Positions 51,951-62,359 of a stretch of 64,000 nt of DNA are shown piece by piece. Source of the DNA: Cydia pomonella (taxonomy: Eukaryota; Arthropoda; Insecta; Lepidoptera; Tortricidae). Position numbers and translations under genes: made by a program. The notes beneath the pieces are model-generated. The model worked only from the letters and a program-made list of their open reading frames with translations, was not told the origin of the DNA and did not search any database. The DNA lies in contig NC_084716.1 in NCBI RefSeq assembly GCF_033807575.1, positions 9,052,001 to 9,116,000 on the forward strand, given 5' to 3'. How positions within the stretch are numbered: position 1 is the first letter of the stretch; the number at the start of each line of letters is the position of its first letter.

Positions 51951-52310
51951 TGTGTTTACGCACTTGTTACGCTAAGAATATGTAACATGCCGAGTAGTTA
52001 TTTATTGTATAAAGTTAGTTAGGATATCACAACATGAAATAATGCATAAGCTTGTTAATTTTTGCGTTAAAATATGAATAAACACAATAAATACCTGGAT
52101 ACAACGCAGCGTCGACCGCTTGCTCGCCATTTTGGTTCACAACTGACAGTTGTCAGTGTTGCTAGTGCAGTAAATATTTTTTCCCTAATTTGTAATTATG
52201 CAAATATTAACATAAGATTTAAAATATGTCAAGTTTACTAAAAAAAAAATTACCTACATTTTTTCAAAAAGAGTGTACAGTATTTTGGTCTGTGCCAAAT
52301 TAAGGGTTAA

Positions 52311-52800
52311 GCTTTTCGAAAAATACATCAATATTGTTGATTCATTTCTGGGTTCAAATATTAAGTGGCTTTGAAACTTTTTCATTATCATTTAAATTGA
52401 CATAATAATAATTTTTGAGTGTGCACTCAAGAGAATTCTTGTTCGATATCTAAAAAAAAACATTTGTCAGGGGCTTGATACAAATTGAAGTGTACGGCAT
52501 AAGGGGAGTATAATATCAACTCATAAGTCGGGTATAAATACTGAATGTTTTATTAGAAAAATGCTTGCCTTATATGTATACTACTTGCCTATTATGCATG
52601 ATTTATTGGAATGTCTCAGGTTACATACATTGTTTGTGATCAATGGACCGTGAAAGTTATTTAAGGTTGAATGGTGCGTTTTAGAGGAAAAGGATGATTA
52701 TAATTTATGTATTTTATGTTTGTCAGCTGATCAGGTGTGATCAGCTGTGCGGACCTCACTACAAAAAGAAACAGGTAGATAATGTTTGTGTGTAAACAGT
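52311..52800. other. unassigned spacer
   Basis: AT-rich, no supported gene. Confidence 0.55.
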
Positions 52801-53288
52801 CAGATAGGCTCTGGACACATGTCTACGTTACGGCACCGGCCGCCGTGTGTGACGGCACGGCATCCTGTACGGTGCCGTGTACGGTGTAACGGCACGGCGG
52901 ACGGCGCACCGATTGGTACTTTTTGTTTTGCTGTTGCTTAGTTCGCACGTATTTGCAGCAACTATCGTTTAAAAAATACAGTTTCTTGTCTTGATATGGA
53001 CCGCGAAAGTCGTATCCTCCTGCTCCTGCTGCTAAGACGACGAATGAAGAACAAACAAAAACGAAAATATTGGGTGAATCTATTTTCTTTAATTAACCAT
53101 AATGGAGGTCATTTTAAGAGACAATATGAAGCACTAAAAATATGTGGGGATGACAAATTTTACGAGTATTTTAGAATGTCCATATCAACTTTTGAAGAAC
53201 TACTAAACAAGATAGCATCTCGCATACAAAAGCAATACGTGTTCAGAAAACCTGTTGAGCCTATGGAAATGCTAGGGTTAACTATAAG
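52801..53288 (+). pseudogene. Harbinger copy 3: transposase first exon
   Basis: A CG-rich approach with many ACGGCAC words (52840-52910) leads to an ATG at 52996 and a frame reading ILLLLLLRRRMKNKQKRKYW, FYEYFRMSISTFEELLNKIA and PMEMLGLTI, ending at a GTAAGA donor after 53288. This is the N-terminal exon of a Harbinger transposase of a different lineage from copies 1 and 2. No second exon was found downstream, so the copy is truncated. Confidence 0.8.
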
Positions 53289-53345
53289 GTAAGAAATAAA
53301 ATAATTACTTAATATTGATTGTTTTATTCTAATCAATGGATTGTT

Positions 53346-53560
53346 TTAAGAGAAGTCATTTTCGGATTCATGAGTATCTGTGGAATTTGGCAGAATTTGA
53401 TCCAAATTTGGTGATGTTTGGCGGCGATTTGGAGTGGAAGAATTATAAGCTGAATTATAAGATGGATTATAAGACGAATTATAAGATGTTTATGTCTGGT
53501 AACCACTGTATGACTGGCACGGTGGTTGATGAAAATCCATTTAAATATTTAAAAATCAAC
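53346..53560 (-). pseudogene. Harbinger copy 3: C-terminal part of the MADF gene
   Basis: The minus strand reads FHQPPCQSYSGYQ, then the repeats SYNSSYNPSYNSAYNSS, then RRQTSPNLDQILPNSTD and a stop at 53346-53348. The DNA shows a 12-base repeat (GAATTATAAG...). The low-complexity Tyr/Ser/Asn tail matches the tail of the MADF protein in copy 1, and its place, just inside the transposase intron on the other strand, is the same as in copies 1 and 2. A stop in the upstream part shows decay. Confidence 0.55.
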
Positions 53561-53859
53561 TTTGAAATGTCAAGGTCTGCTGGTCATAAGATAAGATATA
53601 TCAGGGTTGTCTTGACTGTCACAGTCCCCATTTTACTAGCAATTATTTAGTTGAAGGTGATTTTTGATAGCTATTGTTTTGTATGTATTTACTGTATTTC
53701 AAGAGATGCGTGCAATTTTATGATACTAAAATAAATGCTTACGTAAAGAACTATATTTTTTATTTCAAAATGGAATTTCAAGGTGATGAACGATATTACA
53801 ACTCTAAGACAACAAATAGGCCATTGACGGTTGTTGATTCCTTGTCATGAACAGTATTT
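53561..53859. other. unassigned spacer
   Basis: No supported gene. A short likeness, AAATAGGCC(A/C)TTGACAG, to the mini BEL LTR is at about 53815. Confidence 0.45.
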
Positions 53860-54245
53860 AATTTATAAAATCCTTTTTAGATTACCATCCAAATAACAAA
53901 GGAATCTTCTTGGTATTTAGCGTGAATTATTTTGAAACAAGCGTCAACAGCATTTAATAACTTTGCAAATGTGTAGTATATGTCCCTTGCAACAATTAGA
54001 ACAATTCGAAATTTCGGTTAGGTATAGTAGCACCAAAAAAATATAACAAAAGGCTCTACGATTATCAACGGTGATTTCAAGTTCAAAATCTGAGGCCAGT
54101 TGCGTTATGAATCCGACACGTATTTCACTTTTGGAGGGTCGCCATAGTGATTTCGTCTGGTTTATCAGAGGAACACTTGAAACTAAGTATGGCGGAGTAG
54201 AGCAAGCTGGCGTTATTCAACGTATCGGCCGATGCTGGTTCTAAA
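53860..54245 (-). pseudogene. unclassified transposon gene, fragment A
   Basis: After a CTTTTTAG-type acceptor the minus strand reads LINQTKSLWRPSKSEIRVGF, ITQLASDFELEI, then in another frame VINAVDACFKIIHAKYQEDS. The pattern (V/L)WRPS..E...(S/G)FI resembles an uncharacterised protein family multiplied in insect genomes as part of DNA elements. Multiple breaks. Possibly the same gene type as fragment B. Confidence 0.4.
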
Positions 54246-54625
54246 AAGAAAAATATAAAATTAATTTTGTCATATTAATATTACCTTAACAAATTCACAC
54301 CTTAAAGAACGAACTAACTGACCAGAGGTTGCCGATAAATATTTGTTAACATTGAGCTTAATATATTTATCCCTTATTGTTGATTTTTTTCCTGAATAAA
54401 GCCTGAAACCTGAATTTACGTATTAAAGTGCCGCCACGTTACTCATAAATTGACCGCAATCTGTTATTTGTAGTAGCCGTCCAATTTTCCTCAACCAAGT
54501 GCCAGGGATCAAGATATTTTTTTTAGCCAAGACAGTTTTCCAATTGTCTCTTGGATTGTCTGACAAATGTGCTACAGGCGAATATACTCTAGAAGCTGAT
54601 GTTGATTATGATCGAGACTTGGAGC

Positions 54626-54733
54626 TAATGTGCGAAGCCCGTAAAGCTTCAGGGAAGTTACTGCGTTTTGTGACACAAACACACGACGCAACGCAGTAAC
54701 TTCCCTGAGGCGTTACGGGCTTCGCACATTAGC
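54626..54733. repeat. 108-bp inverted duplication (45-bp arms)
   Basis: GCTAATGTGCGAAGCCCGTA and its inverse TACGGGCTTCGCACATTAGC, extending through GGGAAGTTACTGCGTT/AACGCAGTAACTTCCC, flank about 20 bases. The arms differ at few positions. It lies at the boundary of two opposite-strand open stretches, so one coding piece was copied in inverted form. Confidence 0.88.
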
Positions 54734-54734
54734 C

Positions 54735-54927
54735 GCAACGTATGGCGAATATAATAAAGCGCAGCCGACTCCTCTGGAAAGATTTCTTGTATTTGTAAAG
54801 ACCAATAAAGTAGCTGATTATTGCTAAACTGCCTGTTGCTGTCCTTTTCAAACAGAGTTGATATTATTAACTTGACCAATAAACTTTGAGTCTTATCAAG
54901 TTTTCCTGCAGACCTTCCGTGCGTCAT
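54735..54927 (-). pseudogene. unclassified transposon gene, fragment B
   Basis: The minus strand reads LDKTQSLLVKLIISTLFEKD, FSNNQLLYWSLQIQEIFPEE and SAALYYI. The phrase (Q/E)LL.W...I..(I/L)FP.E....YY is seen in uncharacterised, highly copied arthropod genes that often follow a SAM domain. It fits with the SAM-like piece at 63700-63900 and perhaps fragment A. Confidence 0.35.
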
Positions 54928-55207
54928 ACGAGTATAGCTTTCACCTCAAGTGTAGATTCCAAAAACCTTAAATAAATATGTATTATATTAATTTAGGGTC
55001 AAATCAAATAGTGTTAACATTGAGTCAAGTACTATGATAGTTACAAAAAAATGTTTGAGAATGTGCAAATCAATCTCTTTCATATGATATCTCACTTGAC
55101 CTAGTAGTATTTCACAAAAAATTAAAATGACATCAAGCATTACATCTGGGCTAGCCATTTTTATAACTACCTATTCTAAATTTCAAATGTATAGCATATA
55201 TGTTGTT

Positions 55208-55470
55208 GGTGTCCTAAAGCACCCCAGACGTGCAAAGGCCCTTCACAAGCTAGCGCCACGCCTTCCTATCTTCAGCTCGTCTTCTGGCCTCGCTCCAGCT
55301 CAACCCGACCGCTCGTAACTCTCTTAGGACCGTTGCCAAGAGTGTACAGGACGCCCGGAGCCACGGCTTCCGTCCGGCGGTTTCCACGCGAAAGCTATGG
55401 TAGCATTATTCGTTTCCCCTCTTCGAATAGTATGTCCTATCCATCTCCATTTCATAGCATATAATATATA
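55208..55470 (-). pseudogene. LINE 3' end (RTE-like C-terminus)
   Basis: On the minus strand the pieces MKWRWIGHTIRRGE, then (after a frame change) TVLRELRAVGLSWSEARRRA, EDRKAWR and VKGLCTSGVL are the C-terminal signature of RTE-type and related LINE reverse transcriptases (W.GHV.R.., L......W.EA...A.DR..WR..V..LC). The rest of the polymerase is absent. Confidence 0.62.
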
Positions 55471-55625
55471 GTTCCTGAATATAGCGCTGTAACAGTCGGA
55501 CAGGTAGACAGAGTCACACCATAAAAGGTTCCTCTTTTAGGGTTCCGCAAACAAAATTGCAAAAACGGAGCCCTTATAAAATCTATCCATGATAACGGGC
55601 TAGTAAGTATAGCAGTCTCTCTTTT
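55446..55625. repeat. dispersed repeat shared with 63848-64000
   Basis: Contains TAGTTCCTGAATATAGCGCT, GTAACAGTCGGACAGGTAGA, then AGGGTTCCGCAAACAAAATT and ATCTATCCATGATAACGGGC. All recur in the same order and orientation at the right edge of the window with a few changes. Confidence 0.85.
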
Positions 55626-55714
55626 GCATTTTTGTATGCAGATGAAAAGGACAAAAAAGGCAGTGGACGTAAACAACCTTCTGTACCGCGTAGTACCTCG
55701 CTGTCCGGCCCGGC

Positions 55715-56359
55715 TTACTTGCCGTCGCTCAATCGTCTTGGCATAAGGTCGGTTACAGCAAGGTAATCAGGGTTTACTTCGCCGGACGCAGAATTATCTC
55801 TGACAGCTATGCAGTCATTGTAATACGTATCACTTATCATCACAATGTAATCAAAATCACTCTTAGCCCATTCGTTTGGATCAAGTACATTTAATGATAC
55901 ACAAGCAACCGCCGCTATGCCAGTGCATTGTTTACCTAGAGATGAATGAGACCGTAAGTCACCTTGGTGAAATATTTTCACTTAATGTGACCGTAATGCT
56001 TTGATGTTACTGAGGTACCACCACTCTTTTCCGTATTAAAATTGTCAGCAATTTTAATTAAAGGACTAATTGAGTTAGTGGCAAAATGCACATGGACATC
56101 TCTGAGCCTCTAATCTTTGCATGTCGACGACCTCTTTGGAACATTCAAGGTTTTCAAAATTTTCTACAACCACAATTAAGCCGGCTTGTGCGGTTACTGG
56201 TAGCTGCTCAGCAAACCTGTGATAACTCGGGGCACATTCTAGGGATTTTATATCGATAAAAAAGATGTCGATATATAATAATACATGTGCCCATTGAAAA
56301 TTCTCGAGAAATAATAAATAACGATATAAAATGATTAGAATAAAAACATTTAGTGCCAA
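55715..56359 (-). pseudogene. unclassified element protein with a possible cysteine-protease motif
   Basis: Two open pieces. The downstream one (55981-55715) reads HSSLGKQCTGIAAVACVSLN, then FDYIVMISDTYYNDCIAVRD and PDYLAVTDLMP. The upstream one (56359-56075) reads SLECAPSYHRFAEQLPVTAQ then QAGLIVVVENFENLECSKEV. The QCTGIAA segment resembles the nucleophile region of cysteine proteases found next to helicases in some large mobile elements, but I cannot confirm it. No helicase was found nearby. Confidence 0.3.
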
Positions 56360-56586
56360 TGTGTAAATACTAACCTGGCAAAAATAAAATAAACCCTTCC
56401 AAAATACAGCTTTTTATGATTTAAGATTATGTACAAAAATATTTACTTTTTTGAATATTTAGATGTTGACAGTAACATCGATATATTTAATTGTGATGAA
56501 ATATTTTGCTAAGTCACTTTAGTATAAGTGCCCCGAGTTATACCAGCTATTTCAACAACAGCTAATTCATGTAATATATCTGGTGT

Positions 56587-56640
56587 TGCAGGCGTCCATA
56601 GGCTTACCATCAGGCGAGCCTTGTTTGCCACCATCGTTGT
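56587..56640 (+). repeat. fragment of a dispersed lepidopteran repeat
   Basis: GGCGTCCATAGGCTTACCAT followed by CAGGCGAGCCTTGTTTGCCACC is a phrase I recognise as very common in lepidopteran intergenic and intron sequence. Only about 55 bp is present. Confidence 0.55.
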
Positions 56641-57270
56641 ATTAAAAATAAAATATAAAACATCTTTTGCAAATAAAATGTCCTATCCCTTGCACCAATT
56701 TTGGCTGAGTCGGTTATAAAGTTTTAAGATCTTTAAAAATGATAGTATCCGACATAAAAACCGTTCCTCAACGCTAGTCAAATTGGCCAATTCAGATGGT
56801 ATTTCTGCGGGCAACATTTTGTTCCAAAATGAAGGAGAATTTTTTTTCTTATTTTAATATGGTTGTTACAGCAGGAGCATATTGTTATTGTACGTAGAAC
56901 AACCAATTCTTCCAGTAACAGTGTATTATACATGTCTGCTTGTAAATTGAATCGCTGCTCTAACCACATAATTTCATAATCACATATCTTTTACACACAG
57001 CGTATAAAACATCTGGCGAAAACAAAAGATTCTTCTGTTGTTATGTCCCTATGAATCTGAATGTTATGTCGCATTGTATTAAGCTGATCTGAACGTCATT
57101 CAGGTGTTTCATTTAGTAACCGGTTGCGAATCAATCCAAGTAGGTGGACCCGTTGCTCCGCTGACTCGGCAGAAAGGCGGTCGACGGTGGGCGCGTTGCT
57201 TCTCCGACTCGATTAAAGGCGCTCGTGGATTAGGATGGGTGCGTTTGGTGAATTTGCCATTTTAGTTCAA
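56641..57270. other. unassigned spacer
   Basis: No supported gene. A GC-rich patch with two GACTCG words lies at 57150-57235. Confidence 0.5.
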
Positions 57271-57289
57271 CAAAAATCAGTCCAAAATA

Positions 57290-57415
57290 TTAGCAGAGTC
57301 ACACAGTAAACAGGAAACAGTCCAATAATTCACAAGCCAAGTCACACAGTGAGCAGGAAAGTTCAGTAAACAAGCCAAGTCGCAAAGTAAGCAGAAGAAA
57401 CAAGCCGAGTGAGTA
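57290..57415. repeat. imperfect short tandem repeats (AAGCCAAGTCACACAGTAAGCAG type)
   Basis: AGTCACACAGTAAACAGGAAA, AAGTCACACAGTGAGCAGGAA and AAGTCGCAAAGTAAGCAGAA follow one another with CAAGCC spacers. A minisatellite-like array of three to four decayed units. Confidence 0.65.
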
Positions 57416-57618
57416 GTATTTTCATTTTAATTTCTCTGTATTTTATGATATTTTTATTAATATGATTGACGTAATTCGTGAATATACTTTCACATTTCTT
57501 AATAGAATATAAAGTTCTTTATTGTTTATAATGTTTTTGTTACATACAAATATGTTCGCAAAAGGGGGTGTCCTTAATGTATAATGTCTTAAAGTTCTAT
57601 ACATTTATTTTAGAATAG

Positions 57619-57978
57619 TCACATTTCTGAACTCGGCATCATAAAGTCTAGGTTGTCTACTTTCGGAAAACGATATTTAAAATCTTGTGGCTCACTCATT
57701 CTCTCCAGTTTTATAAGATAATACCTAAATGTTACTTGCTGCTTGGTACTGCCAAAGACAAACTTTGCATGTTTTTTCATCAAATCTGTTAAGAGTCTCG
57801 CTATCTGTGTATAGTCCCTTATATACTTTCTGAAATATGAGGTCAATCCAATGAAGCTTTGGATTTGCTTAACATTAATAGGCTCGGGGTATCGTGTTAC
57901 TGCTTCCACCAGCGGAATGACTGATAACCCGAAAGGAGCTGTAAGGAACTCCCATTGCCCAACAAATGAAGTATGCAC
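57619..57978 (-). pseudogene. Ty3/gypsy polymerase fragment with internal deletion
   Basis: Minus strand: FVGQWEFLTAPFGLSVIP is the FL.MPFGL..AP block of gypsy reverse transcriptase. It is joined almost directly to VTRYPEPINVKQIQSFIGLT and SYFRKYIRDYTQIARLLTDL, the connection region (P.P.....(V/L)R.FLG...YYR.FI..F..IA.PL..L). The active-site YVDD part that should lie between is missing, so an internal deletion fused the two. The last 40 codons do not match. Confidence 0.82.
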
Positions 57979-58063
57979 AGACTCCTTACTAATTCTTAAA
58001 TTGTAAAACCCATCCCATCAAATACATTTTCATGTAAAATGTTGCCAGGCTCGGACTATCAAG

Positions 58064-58282
58064 TTTCTAACTCAACAAGCCCTAACTTCACAAGCTCCAC
58101 AAACCTTAGTCAAAATATATGGCTTGGTCATTTCGCTGCCGTCACATGAGCGTAAGGTGAAAAATTTATTCACTATAAATTTTTTTTCTTTATACAATAC
58201 TTCTTCCAGTAACGAAACGACCAAGCAACATATTTTGACTAAGGTGTATAGTTCGTGAAGTTAGGGTTTATAGAGTTAGAAG
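58064..58282. mobile_element. MITE, about 219 bp
   Basis: Arms of about 75 bp: TTCTAACTC, CCCTAACTTCAC, CCTTAGTCAAAATAT, GCTTGGTC on the left are repeated inverted on the right. The central 60 bases are unpaired. No target duplication established. Confidence 0.82.
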
Positions 58283-58417
58283 CTTATCTACAAGTGATCT
58301 TATAACTTTTTGACAGTGCAAGATTTCACTTCTTTTTGTAAGCTGCTGATGACAATCTTCCATCCCCTGATTTAAAGGATTGGTATACCTATAATAATTT
58401 TTTTTATACATTTGTTT

Positions 58418-59535
58418 TCAGTGTTTGCCTACTTTGAACACTACTTCTATATTTCCTATTCCAAAAGCCTCTAAATTTATACTATTTTTAGCAACTGCAA
58501 TTTTTCTTGCCACTTTCAATTCGATATATTGAGTGAAATTGTCTAGGGAGTTTACTAAATGATCTGAGCACCCTGAATCTACATAAAATTTTAAATCTAG
58601 TTCACCACTTACATTTCCACAGAGGAATGCCGTCGTTTCATCATTATTTTCGACGTAGTTGGTACTCCGTCCTTGGCTCGATCCTCTACTTCTCCCTTGG
58701 CTGCCACGACCACGTCCATCATGTTCCTCTGTATGATCCACTCTGTCCACGTCCTTGATTAAAGCCTCTTCCCTGGTTCCATCCACCTCGTCCATGTCCT
58801 TGATTAAATCCATATCCTTGACTCTATCCACCGCGTCAATGTCCTAGATTAAATCCATATCCTTGGCTCTATTCGCCTCGTCCATGTCCTTGATTAAATC
58901 CATGTCCATGACTTTGTTTCCTTTGAAACTTTTTATGGCCGGGCTTACCACCTGTAAAGCATTTGACTGTACTTGACAATACAAACTTGACTTGTCTGAT
59001 ATTCATTTTTTTTCTGTATCCTTCACTGTGTTCAATTTCAAATCCACGATAGTTTCCAAAGCTGTAACTATTGATTTATAAGATTTGGGCATTGATAAAA
59101 GTAAATTTTTTTTTCTTCCTCTGTCAGTTCTGATCCGGCTTCTTCCAGTTGTGTGCATATTTCCTGTATTTTTGTCAAGTATTCTTTTAACGATGTTGTA
59201 TCTTTATATTTTATGTCACTTAGTTGTCTTCTTATAAACAATTTACTCCTTATTCCTTTTTGTTTAAAACATTCTTCAACATTTTTGAACATCGCGTATG
59301 CTGTTTCCTCCCTTACATATTCTAAATAACTGTCCGGCACAGCGGCAATCAAGATGGCTTGCGCACGCGCTTCCATTTTCTCATTATCTTTATTTTCAGC
59401 ATATTTCACAGTTTGTATCGCCTCCAGGCACAAATTTTCCTTCAAAATACTTTTAATTCTAAAAGACCAATTGTTAAAGCCATCACCACTAAATTGTTGA
59501 ATATTATATCGGTTATTTAAGTTATCTTTCGCCAT
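58418..59535 (-). pseudogene. Ty1/copia gag-protease fragment (second lineage)
   Basis: The first piece (59535-59068) starts MAKDNLNNRYNIQQFSGDGF, then NNWSFRIKSILKE, RAQAILIAAVPDSYLEYV and SKLFIRRQLSDIKY: the copia gag domain. After a break, a degraded zinc knuckle near 58930 and repeated acidic MD(L/E)(I/V)KDMD units, the second piece (58831-58418) ends with DLKFYVDSGCSDHLVNSLDN, the copia protease (DSG). Integrase and polymerase are absent and no LTRs were found. It is not the same lineage as 18164-23352. Confidence 0.82.
58735..58925. repeat. minisatellite inside the copia gag, unit about 57 bp
   Basis: Units built on (C/G)TCCATGTCCTTGATTAAATC and CATATCCTTGACTCTATCCA are repeated about three times. 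One unit carries a change (TCCTAGATT) that introduces a stop on the coding strand. Confidence 0.8.
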
Positions 59536-59539
59536 CTTG

Positions 59540-61040
59540 TGTTCTTACTTCTCTTGTACTGACGCCGTATTTTAATTTCCCTTTTCTTACGCAATAACGA
59601 TATCTGGGCCCATAACTAATGAAATATGTTATAGGGCGCAGGTTTTTCATCTAAATTAAAGATGTTTTTATACACGACACTTGTTTTATTGAGAAAGTTC
59701 GTACAGATTAAAAATATCATTGTGATATCTGTCATCGAGGGATGTTTGAGTTGCCTTTTTAACATAAAAATGTATTTTATAGTAGAATAGACATAAAACA
59801 AACCAGGGAATTGCTTACTCAGGCCAAGCGATATTATGTTTCATGATGCCTACTCTGTGTTCTGACTCTGTACAATGATTTACTACGCTGTAATACAAAC
59901 ACAATTGGTAATAAATAGTGATAAAAACGTAGAAAAGATACCAAGACGAACACAGATTTAAATTTATAACCTACAACGGTTACAAATTTAAGATATTACA
60001 AGGCACTTGTAAACGTCACTAAAGCACTTCACTTAATGTATACATTAAAATTAACACTAAAACTATTTAATTCACACCAAAATGGCTTAATATTACAAGA
60101 AATATCATTAAATATAGAATAATTAAAAGGGACCTAGCAAAATCAGCTGCTGATCCAGCAATTCTTTGAACCTTGCAACCAATACCAAGAAGATCCTCAT
60201 TTAATGCAAATCAGATAAGAGACGAATTTACAAATTATTTCTTTAACGAGACCCGTTGACTGTTAACAATCAGGCTCATAATTCATAATTAAAGTTAATT
60301 TACTTACTGATCCAAATTATTGTTATGTGGAATGAAGAAAATAAATGCTTACCTGTGCCTCTGTATTTATTGCTGTTTTGCTAATAACGGTATTATACGA
60401 CAAACAAGTTAAAAACGTCAAAAAACTTTCGTTTTATTCTGAAATTCTCACCATCCGATAATTTTCAAATATTATGTGTGTATATTAAACATAGTTTTGA
60501 CAAGTTCAAAGTGTTTTTCAGTTTTGACTCAGTATTTCCATACCTGAGTAGCATAATACTGCAACTGCCATTTTCTCAATTTTACAGGAGAAGCGATTTT
60601 GTGGCAAAATAATGCCAGTGCGATGTTTGGGATGCCTTAAAATGAAACTAATCAAGTTTGAATAACGAAATGCTTTATTATTCGAAAGTTTGGCTATCTG
60701 AGATCAACATTAATAACAAAGGGAGATCAATCACTTATTCTAAGTAATATTTTTGCTGTAAAACAAAAAAACTAGGTCACATACCGTGTTCTGCTTCTAA
60801 CAAAAAAATCAAAAACCTGTTTTATGATAAAAATACAAAAAGCAACCTTTCATAAAACAGAAAAAAAATTCTAAAATAAAAATTATAATACTTTCATAAA
60901 TCGACAAATTCACAAAAATGTCAACACAAATAGAGAAACATCTTTCATAACAGTCATAATCATAATCATATTTCATAACAGCCAAACAAGATCTTAACTG
61001 AAGTAAAGTATGCTATCATGCACTTGTGCTACCGGTGAGG
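59540..61040. other. unassigned AT-rich spacer
   Basis: 1.5 kb in which I see no coding frame, inverted repeat or RNA gene that I can support. Confidence 0.5.
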
Positions 61041-61046
61041 TAAACC

Positions 61047-61680
61047 TTAGTCTCCATCCGATTCTTCAATATCAGGAACATTACCGTGTGGCAATTTTTT
61101 ATAATAGTTTTTAATTGTTGAATCAGTTATCCACTGGGTCAGCGTCATCAAGTCTTTATATTTTGGATTACTGATTGGACGCTCACGTGAGTTGACTTGA
61201 GGAAGTGTATAGGGCATTTGAAGCGGTTGCCTTGTGTTTCGCCTCAAATCAATTTTAGAAAACTCTGATTCGTCGAAGGATGTTTTATAGAATAACACCC
61301 CCAGTCCATCCTTCCGCAATTGGAACCAAACACATTTTGAAATAAGAAATCGCTCATTGAGCCAATTTTTGTGCCTTTGACTGAAGAGATTTGACAGTGA
61401 CTTGATGTTTTTTCTAGTTACTTAGGTTCATGCTGTGCACTGTTAACGGATTTTTAGGCTTGCAAATTTTTACAAATTGCTCCTAGTCACGAGGTGTCAT
61501 GATCTCGAATTAGGCAGTACCTTTTTTTTCTTTTGATTATGGAATGTATCATGTCCACTTCAGAGTGTGCGTGTCCTCGGAGTAAAAATTTGTGATTTAT
61601 AGTCGTTAAGTTTGAATGAGCTAAAATCCATAAGTAGCAATACACTAGAATTATATTCCTATTTTTAACCTGCACAATTA
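61047..61680 (-). pseudogene. unclassified transposon gene, C-terminal fragments
   Basis: The upstream piece (61675-61487) reads NIILVYCYLWILAHSNLTTI then NHKFLLRGHAHSEVDMIHSI. The downstream piece (61319-61047) reads LRRNTRQPLQMPYTLPQV then ERPISNPKYKDLMTLTQWIT. The NHKF...GH...(E/D)(V/C)D..H..I and RPIS..KYKDL phrases occur together in a large uncharacterised protein family multiplied in insect genomes, probably carried by mobile DNA. Breaks separate the pieces. Function unknown. Confidence 0.45.
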
Positions 61681-62181
61681 TCAGACCAAATAGTTATTTC
61701 TGTCACTGTAGGTACTAAGTAATTAAGCACCCATTCAATCAGACAAGACCCAATAGGGTAAGTATCATTACCCCCTCTTCCACCTAGGACCTCGATCCAC
61801 ATCATGCGGTAAGATTTGTTAGACGTGTCATCATGCATTCATTTAATACCGATAATTTCCTCAAATAAAATGATTGGGTATTTGTCAACAGAGGTGTTGG
61901 TAAACATTTTTGCATGTCTACCTACACGGAGAAAAAAGTCTCGTCCATGATACTTAAATACTGTAATCTGAACGAGAGAATAGGCGCCCAAAGTTAAAAC
62001 GGCCGTTTTTGTTTTGCGTTCGTAGATCGACGAATCCAGCAACATAAAAACTTTGATGTATTCAAAAGGTACTTAAATACTAAATACAGTACGTAGCGGC
62101 CCCCTTTTTTAAATATCTATCGCTAAATTTAAACAATCACAATTATTTTCCAGTGGCGCTAGTGAGCACGTTGATGGGCTC
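61681..62181. other. unassigned spacer
   Basis: A short open stretch at 61839-62045 (minus) shows no recognisable domain. Confidence 0.45.
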
Positions 62182-62184
62182 TTA

Positions 62185-62359
62185 AGGCTGAGCCACGCCA
62201 GATGCGTGTACGTAGACGTGCGCGTCGAAAGTACGAATCTTTATAAGAGATGAGACACCGCTTGACGCGCACGGGTAACACGTCACCCAAGCGGTGTCAT
62301 CTCTTATGAGGATTCGTCATTTACAACGCGCACGTCTACGTACGGTAGTGGCTTGGCCT
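62185..62359. mobile_element. palindromic MITE with TTA borders, 175 bp
   Basis: AGGCTGAGCCACGCCAG and inverted GTGGCTTGGCCT at the ends, with GTACGTAGACGTGCGCGT inside both arms and TAAGAGATGA(G)ACACCGCTTG near the centre. TTA lies on both sides (62182-62184, 62360-62362), as left by Harbinger transposases. The whole element can fold into one long hairpin. Confidence 0.88.

Larger units (their letters stand above)
46602..52128 (-). pseudogene. piggyBac transposase, split by an LTR element
   Basis: A 12-codon first exon starts MASKRSTLRC at 52128 and ends at a GTATTT donor (52093). Exon 2 starts at 51550 (acceptor CTTTTTAG) with GLRSKRILALVPSKNAE. After a disordered Ser/Pro/Arg-rich stretch come the catalytic aspartates in RFSIDEMTIPYKGTK, CVVYFDNFFSS and MGGIDLADMLVALY, and RRWYLSIFSQIIDI. 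At 49611, within LPNFLD, the mini LTR element begins. The reading frame continues into the LTR and ends at 49460, giving a 3' end that is not transposase. The true tail is beyond the insertion (46727 down): YGRCSYCKNGRTDVHC then CNVRLCLVRKRNCFYTFH, the cysteine-rich domain. Apart from the insertion I see no other break. Confidence 0.9.
46267..52306 (-). mobile_element. piggyBac element, complete but interrupted
   Basis: Ends CCCTTAATTTCGCAGGAC (left) and, inverted, CCCTTAATTTGGCACAGAC (right), with TTAA on both sides (46263-46266, 52307-52310). It encodes a full piggyBac transposase on the minus strand. A mini LTR element (46728-49605) inserted into its last coding portion. Its left TTAA overlaps the TTA target duplication of Harbinger copy 2, so the two elements touch. 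Confidence 0.95.

Noticed and set aside
53336..53650. 104-residue plus-strand frame with KNYKLNYKMDYK repeats
   Set aside because: The 12-base repeat encodes a better family match (Tyr/Ser/Asn tail of a MADF protein) on the minus strand; the plus reading has no domain.
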